A stretch of DNA of 7,126 nt from an uncultured Mycoplasmatota bacterium (lineage in GTDB: Bacteria > Bacillota_I > Bacilli_A > RF39 > UBA660). A program made the position numbers and the translations under genes. Positions 1-6,160 of this stretch are shown piece after piece (the stretch's first letter is position 1; the number at the start of each line of letters is the position of its first letter). Location of the stretch: assembly GCA_946494345.1 (NCBI GenBank), contig CAMMBX010000062.1:1-7126 (forward strand), in the 5' to 3' direction. The notes under the pieces were generated by a model that worked only from the letters and a program-made list of their open reading frames with translations, was not told the origin of the DNA and ran no database searches.

Positions 1-1
1 T

Positions 2-40
2 TTTATAAAAAATAGTGAGAATTTTATCTATCCCCACTAA
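2..40 (+). CDS. Possible C-terminal tail of an upstream gene
   Basis: Reading from base 2, one frame stays open for twelve codons (FIKNSENFIYPH) and stops at TAA 38-40. That is 24 bases before a good rightward terminator, which fits the end of a gene starting outside the window. Twelve codons in AT-rich DNA prove little, and the other two forward frames close almost at once. The product cannot be identified. If the neighbouring integrase belongs to a mobile element, this would be part of that element. Confidence 0.2.
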   Translation, partial: FIKNSENFIYPH

Positions 41-64
41 ATATTATAGAACCGATATTTAAGT

Positions 65-98
65 AAGATAACTAAGCAAAGTTAGTTATCTTTTTTTT
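65..98 (+). terminator. Rho-independent terminator upstream of integrase
   Basis: AAGATAACTAA (65-75) and TTAGTTATCTT (82-92) form a perfect 11-bp stem with a 6-base loop (GCAAAG), and the T-run covers 91-98. The other strand has no comparable T-run, so it ends rightward transcription from outside the window. It insulates the integrase, which must then use its own promoter. Confidence 0.8.
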
Positions 99-147
99 GA
101 TAAAATTGATAAATTAATTAGATAATCATTAAAAACAATTAAATAAA

Positions 148-156
148 TGGTAAAAT
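148..156 (+). promoter_or_regulatory. Extended -10 promoter for the integrase
   Basis: TGG directly followed by TAAAAT matches the extended -10 form (TGn plus TATAAT-like). No convincing -35 box lies 17 bases upstream. Transcription would start near 162-164. This makes the ATG at 161 unusable and supports translation from the ATG at 206, leaving a leader of about 43 nt. Confidence 0.45.
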
Positions 157-205
157 ATAGATGTATGTCGATATTTTACGGATTAATAAAGGAGGTAATA
201 ATTTA

Positions 206-1348
206 ATGTCCGTAAGACAACTTAAAGAAAATAAACGAACAAGAGATGGAAGATCTTGGGTATTTATACAATATAGTAAAGGATTAGATGGTAAAAGGCA
301 TCAATATCAATCGCAAGCCTATTTTACCAAAGAAGAAGCAACAAAAGCAGAACTAGAATATTTAGACAAATATAAAGATGTTGAAGTTAATCCCCATATG
401 ACTTTTAAAGAAGCATATACACTTTATTATGAATATCAAAAAGATAAGATAAAAGACTCTACTCTAAAAACATATAGAGATAGAATTAAATATATGGGTT
501 TATTAGATAATATAGAATTAGTAAATTTGAACTGGGAACACTATCAAAAATGGAGATCTCAAATGAATAAAACTAATTTATGTGATAAATATAAAACTGA
601 TATACAGAAATTTATTAAACAAGTATTAAACTTTGCTGAAAAACAATGGGATTTTAATTTAAGAAAATTTTATAATAAATTAGAACCATTTAAAACCCCT
701 GGGGCTATAAAAAAAGAAATGGATTTTTATGAACCACAAGAATTTTTTCAATATATATCAGTAATAAATGATTTGCGTGATAAATGTTTATTTGAAACAT
801 TATATTACTGTGGACTTAGAAGAAGTGAAGCTAGAGGTTTACAATGGAGACATATTGATTTTAAGAATCATACTTTAACGATAGCTCAACAAGTTTTAAA
901 TTTAGCTGGAAATAATGCTAGTAGTTCATGGTACATAGCAAGTCCTAAAACAGAATCTTCTAATAGAACTATTCCCGTTCCTGAAGTTCTATTAAAAGAC
1001 TTAGCTGAATTAAAAAAATCAATTGAACGTTTTTCAAAGTTTAAACAAACTTGGTTTGTATTTGGAGATGATGTTCCTATAACCTATCATCAAATTTACA
1101 GTAGAAATAATAATTATTGTAAAAAAGCTGGACTTAGACATATTAGAATACACGATTTTAGACATTCTTGTGCTAGTGCTTTAATATCAGCTGCTGCACC
1201 TATTACCGCTGTATCTAATTATTTAGGCCACTCAGAAACAACTGAAACATTAGAAACATATACCCATTTAGTCAAAAAAGATTATGCAAATGTTCCTAAA
1301 TTTTTTGACTCATTAGAAAAAGACTTTAACGAAAAGTCTTCTAATTAA
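206..1348 (+). CDS. int: Tyrosine recombinase/integrase, Tn916/phage type
   Basis: This 380-residue site-specific recombinase would integrate and excise a mobile element through a covalent 3'-phosphotyrosyl intermediate. Three parts are visible. An AP2-like arm-binding domain (about 1-57) runs from KENKRTRDGRSW to FTKEEATKAELEYL. A SAM-like core-binding domain spans about 63-155. The catalytic domain spans about 172-365. The catalytic set looks complete: Arg205 in CGLRRSEA, Lys248 in SPKTES, His316 and Arg319 in IHDFRHS, His342 in YLGHS and nucleophile Tyr352 in ETYTHL. The start at 206 is chosen because AAAGGAGG (188-195) sits 10 bases upstream; an in-frame ATG at 161 lacks a ribosome binding site and overlaps the likely transcription start. 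Length is normal, with no sign of decay. It stands alone between a terminator and candidate attachment sequences, so the rest of the element probably lies left of the window. Confidence 0.95.
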   Translation: MSVRQLKENKRTRDGRSWVFIQYSKGLDGKRHQYQSQAYFTKEEATKAELEYLDKYKDVEVNPHMTFKEAYTLYYEYQKDKIKDSTLKTYRDRIKYMGLLDNIELVNLNWEHYQKWRSQMNKTNLCDKYKTDIQKFIKQVLNFAEKQWDFNLRKFYNKLEPFKTPGAIKKEMDFYEPQEFFQYISVINDLRDKCLFETLYYCGLRRSEARGLQWRHIDFKNHTLTIAQQVLNLAGNNASSSWYIASPKTESSNRTIPVPEVLLKDLAELKKSIERFSKFKQTWFVFGDDVPITYHQIYSRNNNYCKKAGLRHIRIHDFRHSCASALISAAAPITAVSNYLGHSETTETLETYTHLVKKDYANVPKFFDSLEKDFNEKSSN

Positions 1349-1369
1349 ACCTATATAAACTATAACAAA

Positions 1370-1400
1370 CCATCAAGTTGATGGGTAGAATGATGGGTAG
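1370..1400 (+). repeat. Cluster of TGATGG repeats, candidate integrase arm sites
   Basis: TGATGGGTAG occurs twice in direct orientation (1379-1388 and 1391-1400, 12-base period). An inverted copy overlaps the first: CCATCAA (1370-1376) and TTGATGG (1378-1384) form a perfect 7-bp inverted repeat around G1377. The cluster starts 21 bases after the integrase stop. That is where tyrosine integrases with an AP2-like N-terminal domain commonly have their arm-type binding sites. The assignment rests on position and repetition. Confidence 0.5.
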
Positions 1401-1438
1401 CGTACTATCAAAATATGAAAAACTCCCTGTAATTACAC

Positions 1439-1462
1439 AAAAAAATGAGAGCTTTCGCTCTC
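1439..1462 (-). terminator. Terminator of sRNA-A (and recG read-through)
   Basis: Read on the minus strand, GAGAGC-GAAA-GCTCTC (1462-1447) is a 6-bp stem with a GNRA tetraloop. One base later comes a run of seven T (1445-1439). No other terminator lies between the recG stop at 1612 and here, so recG transcripts probably also end at this site. The plus strand has no T-run after the stem. Confidence 0.85.
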
Positions 1463-1542
1463 TTCAGGGGGTTCGGTTGAATATAAATCCACACTTAGAT
1501 AGTGGACTATATCACCATGATAAGCAAATATACTTACCATGT
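1439..1542 (-). ncRNA. Candidate small RNA (sRNA-A), about 104 nt
   Basis: A consensus promoter and a strong terminator frame about 104 nt on the minus strand. The predicted 5' end (A1542) is followed at once by a 9-bp hairpin: CATGGTAAG (1541-1533), loop TATATTTG, CTTATCATG (1524-1516), with one G-U pair. A second hairpin pairs GTCCAC (1507-1502) with GTGGAT (1492-1487) around a 9-nt loop. It extends outward by an A-U pair and then by about four more pairs past a one-base bulge. An apparently unpaired linker, CAACCGAACCCCCUGAA (1479-1463), leads into the terminator hairpin. Such C-rich unpaired stretches are how FsrA- and RsaE/RoxS-type RNAs of Bacillota bind Shine-Dalgarno sequences, so post-transcriptional repression is a reasonable inference. 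I recognise no known family. A 35-codon frame starts 2 nt from the predicted 5' end but has no ribosome binding site and reads through the terminator. Confidence 0.65.
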
Positions 1543-1548
1543 ACCATA

Positions 1549-1577
1549 ATCATATCTAAAAATTTCCAACTTGTCAA
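1549..1577 (-). promoter_or_regulatory. Sigma-A promoter of sRNA-A
   Basis: On the minus strand TTGACA (1577-1572) is followed after exactly 17 bases by TATGAT (1554-1549). This is a perfect -35 and a five-of-six -10, one of the two best promoters in the window. It lies only 35 bases past the recG stop codon and points away from recG towards the integrase. The only thing downstream before a terminator is the structured sRNA-A. Confidence 0.8.
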
Positions 1578-1611
1578 TTTCATTTTAAAAATTTATTTAA
1601 AAACTTTACAA

Positions 1612-3606
1612 CTAACTGTGTATAATTGTTCCAATAAGTCTCAACTTATTTGCATCAGTTTCTTTATCTAGTAAGTATTCTAGCGAATCTTCCCTTGCTT
1701 GTAACAATATTTTATAATCTGCTTTTAAATCTGCTATTTTAAAGGTCATATCACCGCTTTGTTTAGTTCCAAATAAATCTCCATGTCCTCTAAGTTTAAA
1801 ATCTTCTTCACTAATTTCAAAACCATCATTAGTATTTTCCATAATCTCAAGTCTTTTCGTATCATTATCACTGATTAAGATACAACTAGACTGTAATTCA
1901 CTTCTTCCAACTCTTCCCCTTAACTGATGAAGTGTAGATAAGCCAAATCTTTCAGCATTAAATATTACCATCATTGTCGCATTAGGAACATCTACTCCAA
2001 CTTCAATAACCGTTGTACTAATTAGTATCTGGACTTTATTTTGTAAAAACTCATTCATAATTAACTCTTTAGCAGCACTAGCCATCTTACCATGAACTAA
2101 ATCTATTTTATATTTACTACCAAAAGCAAGAGTCATCTTTTCTTTTAAGTCATTTACATTAGTTAAAGAACTATTTTGATTATTTTCACTCTCTTCAATT
2201 AAAGGAGCGATAACATATATTTGATGACCTTGTTTTAACTCTTCATACATCATTTCTAAAACATCTTTAATCTCTTTATTAGTTCTAACTACTGTCTTAA
2301 TCTTCTTTCTACCCTTAGGCCTTGTCTTAATAGTAGAAACATCCATATCTCCATAAATAGTTAAAGCATAAGTTCTAGGAATTGGAGTTGCACTCATATA
2401 AAGAGTATCAGGCTTTTGTCCCTTATTCTGTAAATTAGCCCTTTGATTAACTCCAAAACGATGTTGTTCATCTGTTATTACAAGTCCTAAATTATGATAA
2501 GTAACATCATCTTGAATTAAAGCATGAGTTCCAACAATTATATCTACATCACCGTTCTTTAACTCTTCATAAATCAAATCTTTTTCTTTTTTAGGAGTTG
2601 AACCTGTAAGTAAAGCCATATTTAAATTATAATCTTTAAAGATATCTTTTAAATTACTAAAGTGTTGTGTTGCAAGTATCTCAGTAGGAGCCATTAAAGC
2701 ACTTTGATAACCACTTAAATAGTTGGCATACATCGCTATAAAAGAAACAATAGTCTTACCACTACCAACATCACCTTGTAATAATCTATTCATTCTATTA
2801 GGACTTTCTAAATCTTTAATAATTGTGTTGACAGCAGTTACTTGATCTTTAGTAAGTTCATATGGAAGATGGGCAATAAATTCATCTACTTTAGATTCAT
2901 CTATACTTCTTGCAATACCACTATTTGCCTTTTTATTCTCTTCTTTTAAGTAATTAATCTTAAACATAAACTCAAATAACTCTTCATACTTAAGTCTTAT
3001 CATCGCTTCTTTTAACTTCTCTTTACTAGGTGGATTATGTACTATATTTAAAGCAAGTCTCTTATTAGAAAAATTATACTTTTCTTGATACTTTAACGGA
3101 ATACTATCATGTATCTCTTTACTTTGACTAAGCAAAGCCATATTAATATATAAAGCCATATTTTTATTAGTTAAGCCACTAGTTAAATGATAAACTGGCT
3201 CTATCTTTACTTTATTAGAAAGTGACTCCATCTTAATTTCTGAAGCTGTTATAACATTTTTAGGTTTATCAAACTTACCTATTACAGTAACAGTAGTACC
3301 AACAGTAAGTTGACTTTTTAAGAAAGCTCTATTAAATATTGATACTCCCACAACTCCACTAGCAGTTACTAATCTAAAGTTCATCTTATTAAGTCCTGCT
3401 TTAAATCTAACTAATATGGGACTACTTTCTATTTTTCCATCTATAATTATATGATCTCCATCATTTGTTTCAGCTAAATTTCCTCTAACTAAAAATTCAT
3501 ATCTAAAAGGATAATGCGTAACTAAATCATCTACTGTATTTATCCCTATCTTAGAAAGAAGTGTTAAAGCTCTAGGTCCTACACCTTTTATATCTTTTAA
3601 TGCCAT
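1612..3606 (-). CDS. recG: ATP-dependent DNA helicase RecG
   Basis: RecG is a monomeric superfamily 2 helicase that remodels stalled forks and branch-migrates Holliday junctions and R-loops. The 664 residues match the usual size of about 680. After an N-terminal helix-hairpin-helix-like stretch (LKDIKGVGPRALTLLSKIG) comes the wedge/OB domain (about 50-150). The helicase motifs follow in order: Walker A GDVGSGKT (278-285), Ia APTEILATQH, II DEQH (379-382), III SATPIPRT (from 405), V STTVIEVGVDVPNA and VI QLRGRVGRS (from 561). The TRG region EEDFKLRGHGDLFGTKQSG then couples ATP use to DNA movement. The ATG at 3606 is preferred because GAGGTGG lies just upstream; GTG codons at 3615 and 3612 overlap that site. 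The stop is TAG. Transcripts probably end at 1439, beyond the sRNA-A promoter. No motif residue is missing. Confidence 0.97.
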   Translation of the reverse strand: MALKDIKGVGPRALTLLSKIGINTVDDLVTHYPFRYEFLVRGNLAETNDGDHIIIDGKIESSPILVRFKAGLNKMNFRLVTASGVVGVSIFNRAFLKSQLTVGTTVTVIGKFDKPKNVITASEIKMESLSNKVKIEPVYHLTSGLTNKNMALYINMALLSQSKEIHDSIPLKYQEKYNFSNKRLALNIVHNPPSKEKLKEAMIRLKYEELFEFMFKINYLKEENKKANSGIARSIDESKVDEFIAHLPYELTKDQVTAVNTIIKDLESPNRMNRLLQGDVGSGKTIVSFIAMYANYLSGYQSALMAPTEILATQHFSNLKDIFKDYNLNMALLTGSTPKKEKDLIYEELKNGDVDIIVGTHALIQDDVTYHNLGLVITDEQHRFGVNQRANLQNKGQKPDTLYMSATPIPRTYALTIYGDMDVSTIKTRPKGRKKIKTVVRTNKEIKDVLEMMYEELKQGHQIYVIAPLIEESENNQNSSLTNVNDLKEKMTLAFGSKYKIDLVHGKMASAAKELIMNEFLQNKVQILISTTVIEVGVDVPNATMMVIFNAERFGLSTLHQLRGRVGRSELQSSCILISDNDTKRLEIMENTNDGFEISEEDFKLRGHGDLFGTKQSGDMTFKIADLKADYKILLQAREDSLEYLLDKETDANKLRLIGTIIHS

Positions 3607-3632
3607 ACACACCACCTCTTTTTCTGTCTCAT

Positions 3633-3641
3633 ATTATAGCA
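3633..3641 (-). promoter_or_regulatory. Extended -10 promoter of recG
   Basis: On the minus strand TGC followed by TATAAT is a perfect extended -10 box, putting the start near 3626 and giving a leader of about 20 nt. The -35 region is a plain T/A run (TTTTAA), which the extended -10 could compensate for. Confidence 0.65.
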
Positions 3642-3699
3642 TATTTTTTAGAATTTTAAAAGAAAATAAAACATAAAATTTTAATAAAGGGAGGATGCT

Positions 3700-4428
3700 A
3701 TGAAAGTAATTGCAAATGGTGGTGCTTCTACTAAAAATGTTGCTAGTAATACGTTAGATGCTATTTATTTAGGACTTAACGCTCCATATATTGATGGCTT
3801 TAAATTTAAACTTTATTTGACTAAGGACAAAGAAATTATTACTTTAAGTGATGAAATCGTAAATCTTTTTACAAAAGGGATAAATGAAATAGATGATTAT
3901 ACTTTAAAGGACTTTTTATTTTTCAATGTTGGAAGTAGTGTTCAAAAACAACAGATAGTTACATTAAGACAAATTCTTTATGTTTTTCAAAATAAAGGCA
4001 AATATTTAATACTTGAACTTGCAGACCAAAAAGATAACAATGCTCTATTTACTGATTTAGTTTTAAATATGGTAAGAAGTTATTCTAATAGTATTAATAT
4101 TTATCTAGAAAGTGAAAATAAAGAAATAGTAGAATATCTAAAATCAACTGATAATTCTTATCCTATAGGAATTAGAATAACAGAAAATAGTAAAGATAAC
4201 TGGTATGTTGATGTCGACTTTTATGATATTAACACTACTCTTTTAGACGACTTTAATATAAGAGATAAAGTTAAGGAAAATAAACTTATCATGATAGATG
4301 AAGTTAATAGAATGGAAGTTTTTGATCTAATTTATAACGAGTATAAAGATATCTTTAATTATATTTATATTATAACTAGCCAAATTGCTAATATTAATGA
4401 TAATGAACAAATACAAAACAGAAGTTAA
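3700..4428 (+). CDS. GDPD-fold protein lacking catalytic residues (pseudoenzyme)
   Basis: The 242 residues follow the layout of glycerophosphodiester phosphodiesterases, TIM-barrel enzymes that cleave glycerophosphodiesters using a metal. Landmarks are the opening strand IANGGAS, the ENT-like SNTLDA at 16-21, the strand YIDGFKFKLYLTKD at 30-43, a TLRQIL helix at 88-93 (family TLEEVL) and LILELAD at 103-109 (family LNIEIK). At each recalled catalytic position the residue differs. HRGA is N6-G-G-A, the ExD pair is K35 and K37, and the His of the HDE motif is S50. Substrate cleavage is therefore unlikely, and a binding or structural role is an inference. There is no signal peptide or membrane segment. 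AAGGGAGG lies 5 bases before the ATG. It is divergent from recG (94 bases between start codons) and convergent with the winged-helix/TPR gene. Its promoter is not clear; TAAAAT at 3674-3679 is a weak -10. Confidence 0.7.
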   Translation: MKVIANGGASTKNVASNTLDAIYLGLNAPYIDGFKFKLYLTKDKEIITLSDEIVNLFTKGINEIDDYTLKDFLFFNVGSSVQKQQIVTLRQILYVFQNKGKYLILELADQKDNNALFTDLVLNMVRSYSNSINIYLESENKEIVEYLKSTDNSYPIGIRITENSKDNWYVDVDFYDINTTLLDDFNIRDKVKENKLIMIDEVNRMEVFDLIYNEYKDIFNYIYIITSQIANINDNEQIQNRS

Positions 4429-4446
4429 ATATTATCTTCTGTTTTT
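4415..4446. terminator. Bidirectional terminator between convergent genes
   Basis: AAAACAGAAG (4415-4424) pairs perfectly with CTTCTGTTTT (4436-4445), with an 11-base loop. The A and T runs at the ends of the stem supply a U-rich 3' side on either strand. It overlaps the last codons of both converging genes, whose stop codons are only three bases apart. One compact element can therefore end both transcripts. Confidence 0.7.
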
Positions 4447-6057
4447 ATTAGCAATTTTTCTTATTTTCACTTTAGACCTAGTTTCATTTAACTTTTCTTT
4501 AACCTCATTAGATTTATTTTTAACTTTTTCTACAATTTTTATATATTTAGAAGCTTTATCATAAAAGCCTTTCTCTGTAAAATATACTACCATATCTAAC
4601 ATAAGGTTAATATTATCTTCTTTAGTTAAATCAAGCCCTAAAAAATACTTATCTATATCACTTAATTTTGTCATTGAGTCAGAATCTGCTATAGCTTTAG
4701 CATTTTCTAATTCTTGTTGATAAGGATTCTCCCTTTTATTAAACACATCATCAAAATTACCACTATATATAAGTGCATATTTAGTAAATATACTTAAATA
4801 ATCACTTTCAAAGAAAGTCTCTGCAAATTCTTTTTGATTCTTTCTATTACTATATTGCATTTTCTTTAAAGTATTATACTTTTTTAGATATGATGAACTA
4901 AATTGTTTAAAAAACTTATTCTTATAATTTTCATCAAACTGTTCTACCCTTTCTAGTATTTCAATTGCTCTTTCTCTCATAAAATTAAATATATAAATAT
5001 TAGCTAATAAAGAAAGTTGGCTTGGAGAAAATGTATTTCTACTATAATATGTAAAATCATTCATAAATTTAAGTGCTTTTTTACGGTTATTGTTAGATTT
5101 CATACTAATATAACATAATATAGCCAATTTATAATAGTCATGTTTATTATAAGGATTAATTTCCACGGCTTTTTCATATTCATTAATAGCACTACTATAA
5201 TTAGAAATATTCATCAAATAGTCAGCCTTATATCTATGATAATAATAAATTTTATCAGAAGAAGGAAGTGTTCTGAACTCATCTAATAATTTTTTAACCG
5301 TTTCTTTATCATTTTTTAATCTACCATTAACAAAATTGCTCCTTATTTCTTGTATAAAAAAACTAACAGCCTCTCTTTCTTCATCCTCAAATTCTAAAGA
5401 ATCTATTTTATTAGTTAATATAAATAAGTCATGGAAACAATCATCATCAATATTATATTCTCTACAATAATAGTTATATTTAAGCAATATATCTCTTGCT
5501 TTATAATATTCACTAGCTCCCATTGCATTTTTATATTCACCATATAAGTTATCTAAAAGCAAATCTATATCAACAGCACTTTCTACTTCTTCCGGTATTT
5601 CTATATCTTCTACCTCTTCTTCGTCTTCTTTATTTTCTTCTGGTAATTCTAAAGATATATTATCTTCAATACTATCAACATCTTTATTTAACTCTACTAC
5701 TGTCTTTTCTAAAATTGCATCATTATGCTGCAAATTATAACCTTTATTAATAATATTTTCTATTCTAGCTAAAGATACTAATATCAATTTAATAATATCA
5801 TCATTATATTTATCTTTATCAGAAAGTTCATCATATATTCTAGCAACTGCATCACTATCATGATTATTAAAACTTACTATCAAATTTTCAAAAGAGCTAT
5901 TTTCTTTATTACTTTTACTTGTATATACACCTCTACCATTTTTTTCAATAACTCCTTCTAAAACCATTTTTTTAATCTCATAATCACTAAAACCTTCTGC
6001 CATTAAATCTTTCCTTGTTATAGTTCCTAATTTTAATAATTTATCTAAATCTTTCAT
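4432..6057 (-). CDS. AbiEi-like winged-helix protein with TPR repeats
   Basis: I do not recognise this 541-residue protein as a named gene. Residues 1-48 (LGTITRKDLMAEGFSDYEI then GVIEKNGRGVY) resemble the small winged helix at the N-terminus of AbiEi-type antitoxins and related regulators, which bind inverted repeats at their own promoters. A highly acidic, probably disordered linker follows at about 130-165. From about 180 to 400 the chain is helical with TPR-like units. The clearest is at 273-302, YHRYKADYLMNISNYSSAIN through to EINP. The last 28 residues are strongly basic. No signal peptide or membrane segment is seen, so it should be cytosolic. AAAGGAG (6071-6065) lies 7 bases before the ATG. 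The architecture suggests a DNA-binding regulator sensing or assembling through its TPRs. No AbiEii-type toxin gene adjoins it. Its promoter is back to back with that of sRNA-B. Confidence 0.7.
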   Translation of the reverse strand: MKDLDKLLKLGTITRKDLMAEGFSDYEIKKMVLEGVIEKNGRGVYTSKSNKENSSFENLIVSFNNHDSDAVARIYDELSDKDKYNDDIIKLILVSLARIENIINKGYNLQHNDAILEKTVVELNKDVDSIEDNISLELPEENKEDEEEVEDIEIPEEVESAVDIDLLLDNLYGEYKNAMGASEYYKARDILLKYNYYCREYNIDDDCFHDLFILTNKIDSLEFEDEEREAVSFFIQEIRSNFVNGRLKNDKETVKKLLDEFRTLPSSDKIYYYHRYKADYLMNISNYSSAINEYEKAVEINPYNKHDYYKLAILCYISMKSNNNRKKALKFMNDFTYYSRNTFSPSQLSLLANIYIFNFMRERAIEILERVEQFDENYKNKFFKQFSSSYLKKYNTLKKMQYSNRKNQKEFAETFFESDYLSIFTKYALIYSGNFDDVFNKRENPYQQELENAKAIADSDSMTKLSDIDKYFLGLDLTKEDNINLMLDMVVYFTEKGFYDKASKYIKIVEKVKNKSNEVKEKLNETRSKVKIRKIANKNRR

Positions 6058-6078
6058 ATGTTTTCTCCTTTGACCTCT

Positions 6079-6107
6079 AGTATAAACCTATGAAATAAAA
6101 TAGTAAA
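6079..6107 (-). promoter_or_regulatory. Promoter of the winged-helix/TPR gene
   Basis: On the minus strand TTTACT (6107-6102), a 17-base spacer and TATACT (6084-6079) give a good sigma-A promoter. Transcription would start near 6072, leaving a very short leader that begins next to the Shine-Dalgarno sequence. The last base of the -35 box falls in the inverted repeat at 6107-6124. Confidence 0.65.
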
Positions 6108-6124
6108 CTTTTTTTCAAAAAAGT
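6107..6124. promoter_or_regulatory. Inverted repeat between divergent promoters, candidate operator
   Basis: ACTTTTTT (6107-6114) and AAAAAAGT (6117-6124) form a perfect 8-bp inverted repeat with two central bases. It fills almost exactly the space between the leftward -35 box (6107-6102) and the rightward one (6126-6131). A protein bound here would block both promoters. The winged-helix protein encoded alongside is the natural candidate. Because the arms are mostly A and T, the element could instead be a bent, UP-like tract. Confidence 0.4.
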
Positions 6125-6125
6125 G

Positions 6126-6154
6126 TTGACAAAATAACAACAAATGATTATTAT
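6126..6154 (+). promoter_or_regulatory. Sigma-A promoter of sRNA-B, with overlapping PerR/Fur-like box
   Basis: TTGACA (6126-6131), a 17-base spacer and TATTAT (6149-6154) give a perfect -35 and a five-of-six -10. The start would be at 6161-6162. Bases 6142-6156 match the Bacillus Per-box consensus TTATAATnATTATAA at 11 of 14 defined positions and the Fur box at 10 of 14. Part of that match is the -10 box itself, so iron or peroxide control is only a suggestion. Confidence 0.8.
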
Positions 6155-6160
6155 AAAAAG

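Noticed and set aside
1467..1495. GGTTCGGTTGAA looked like a T-arm of a tRNA
   Set aside because: No acceptor stem, anticodon arm or CCA end fits on either strand; the bases are explained by the sRNA-A linker and second hairpin.
1433..1540. A 35-codon minus-strand frame within sRNA-A (MVSIFAYHGDIV to SSHFFV)
   Set aside because: It would be leaderless with no Shine-Dalgarno, its codons coincide with hairpin stems, and its stop lies beyond the terminator, so the short RNA would not contain it.
1378..1671. A 97-codon forward reading frame after the integrase
   Set aside because: It starts inside the TGATGG repeats, has no ribosome binding site, runs antisense to sRNA-A and into the 3' end of recG, and has no recognisable domain.
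71..3132. Shared 11-mer ACTAAGCAAAG near position 71 and inside recG at about 3127
   Set aside because: AT-rich words of this length recur by chance in a window this size, and neither position suggests an attachment site.
5523..5750. A 75-codon Leu/Tyr-rich frame on the plus strand
   Set aside because: It is the antisense of the acidic-linker part of the winged-helix/TPR gene; its composition is what reversed Glu/Asp-rich coding DNA produces.
4432..6057. Type IV AbiE toxin-antitoxin system
   Set aside because: Only an AbiEi-like winged helix is present; no AbiEii nucleotidyltransferase gene lies on either side within the window.
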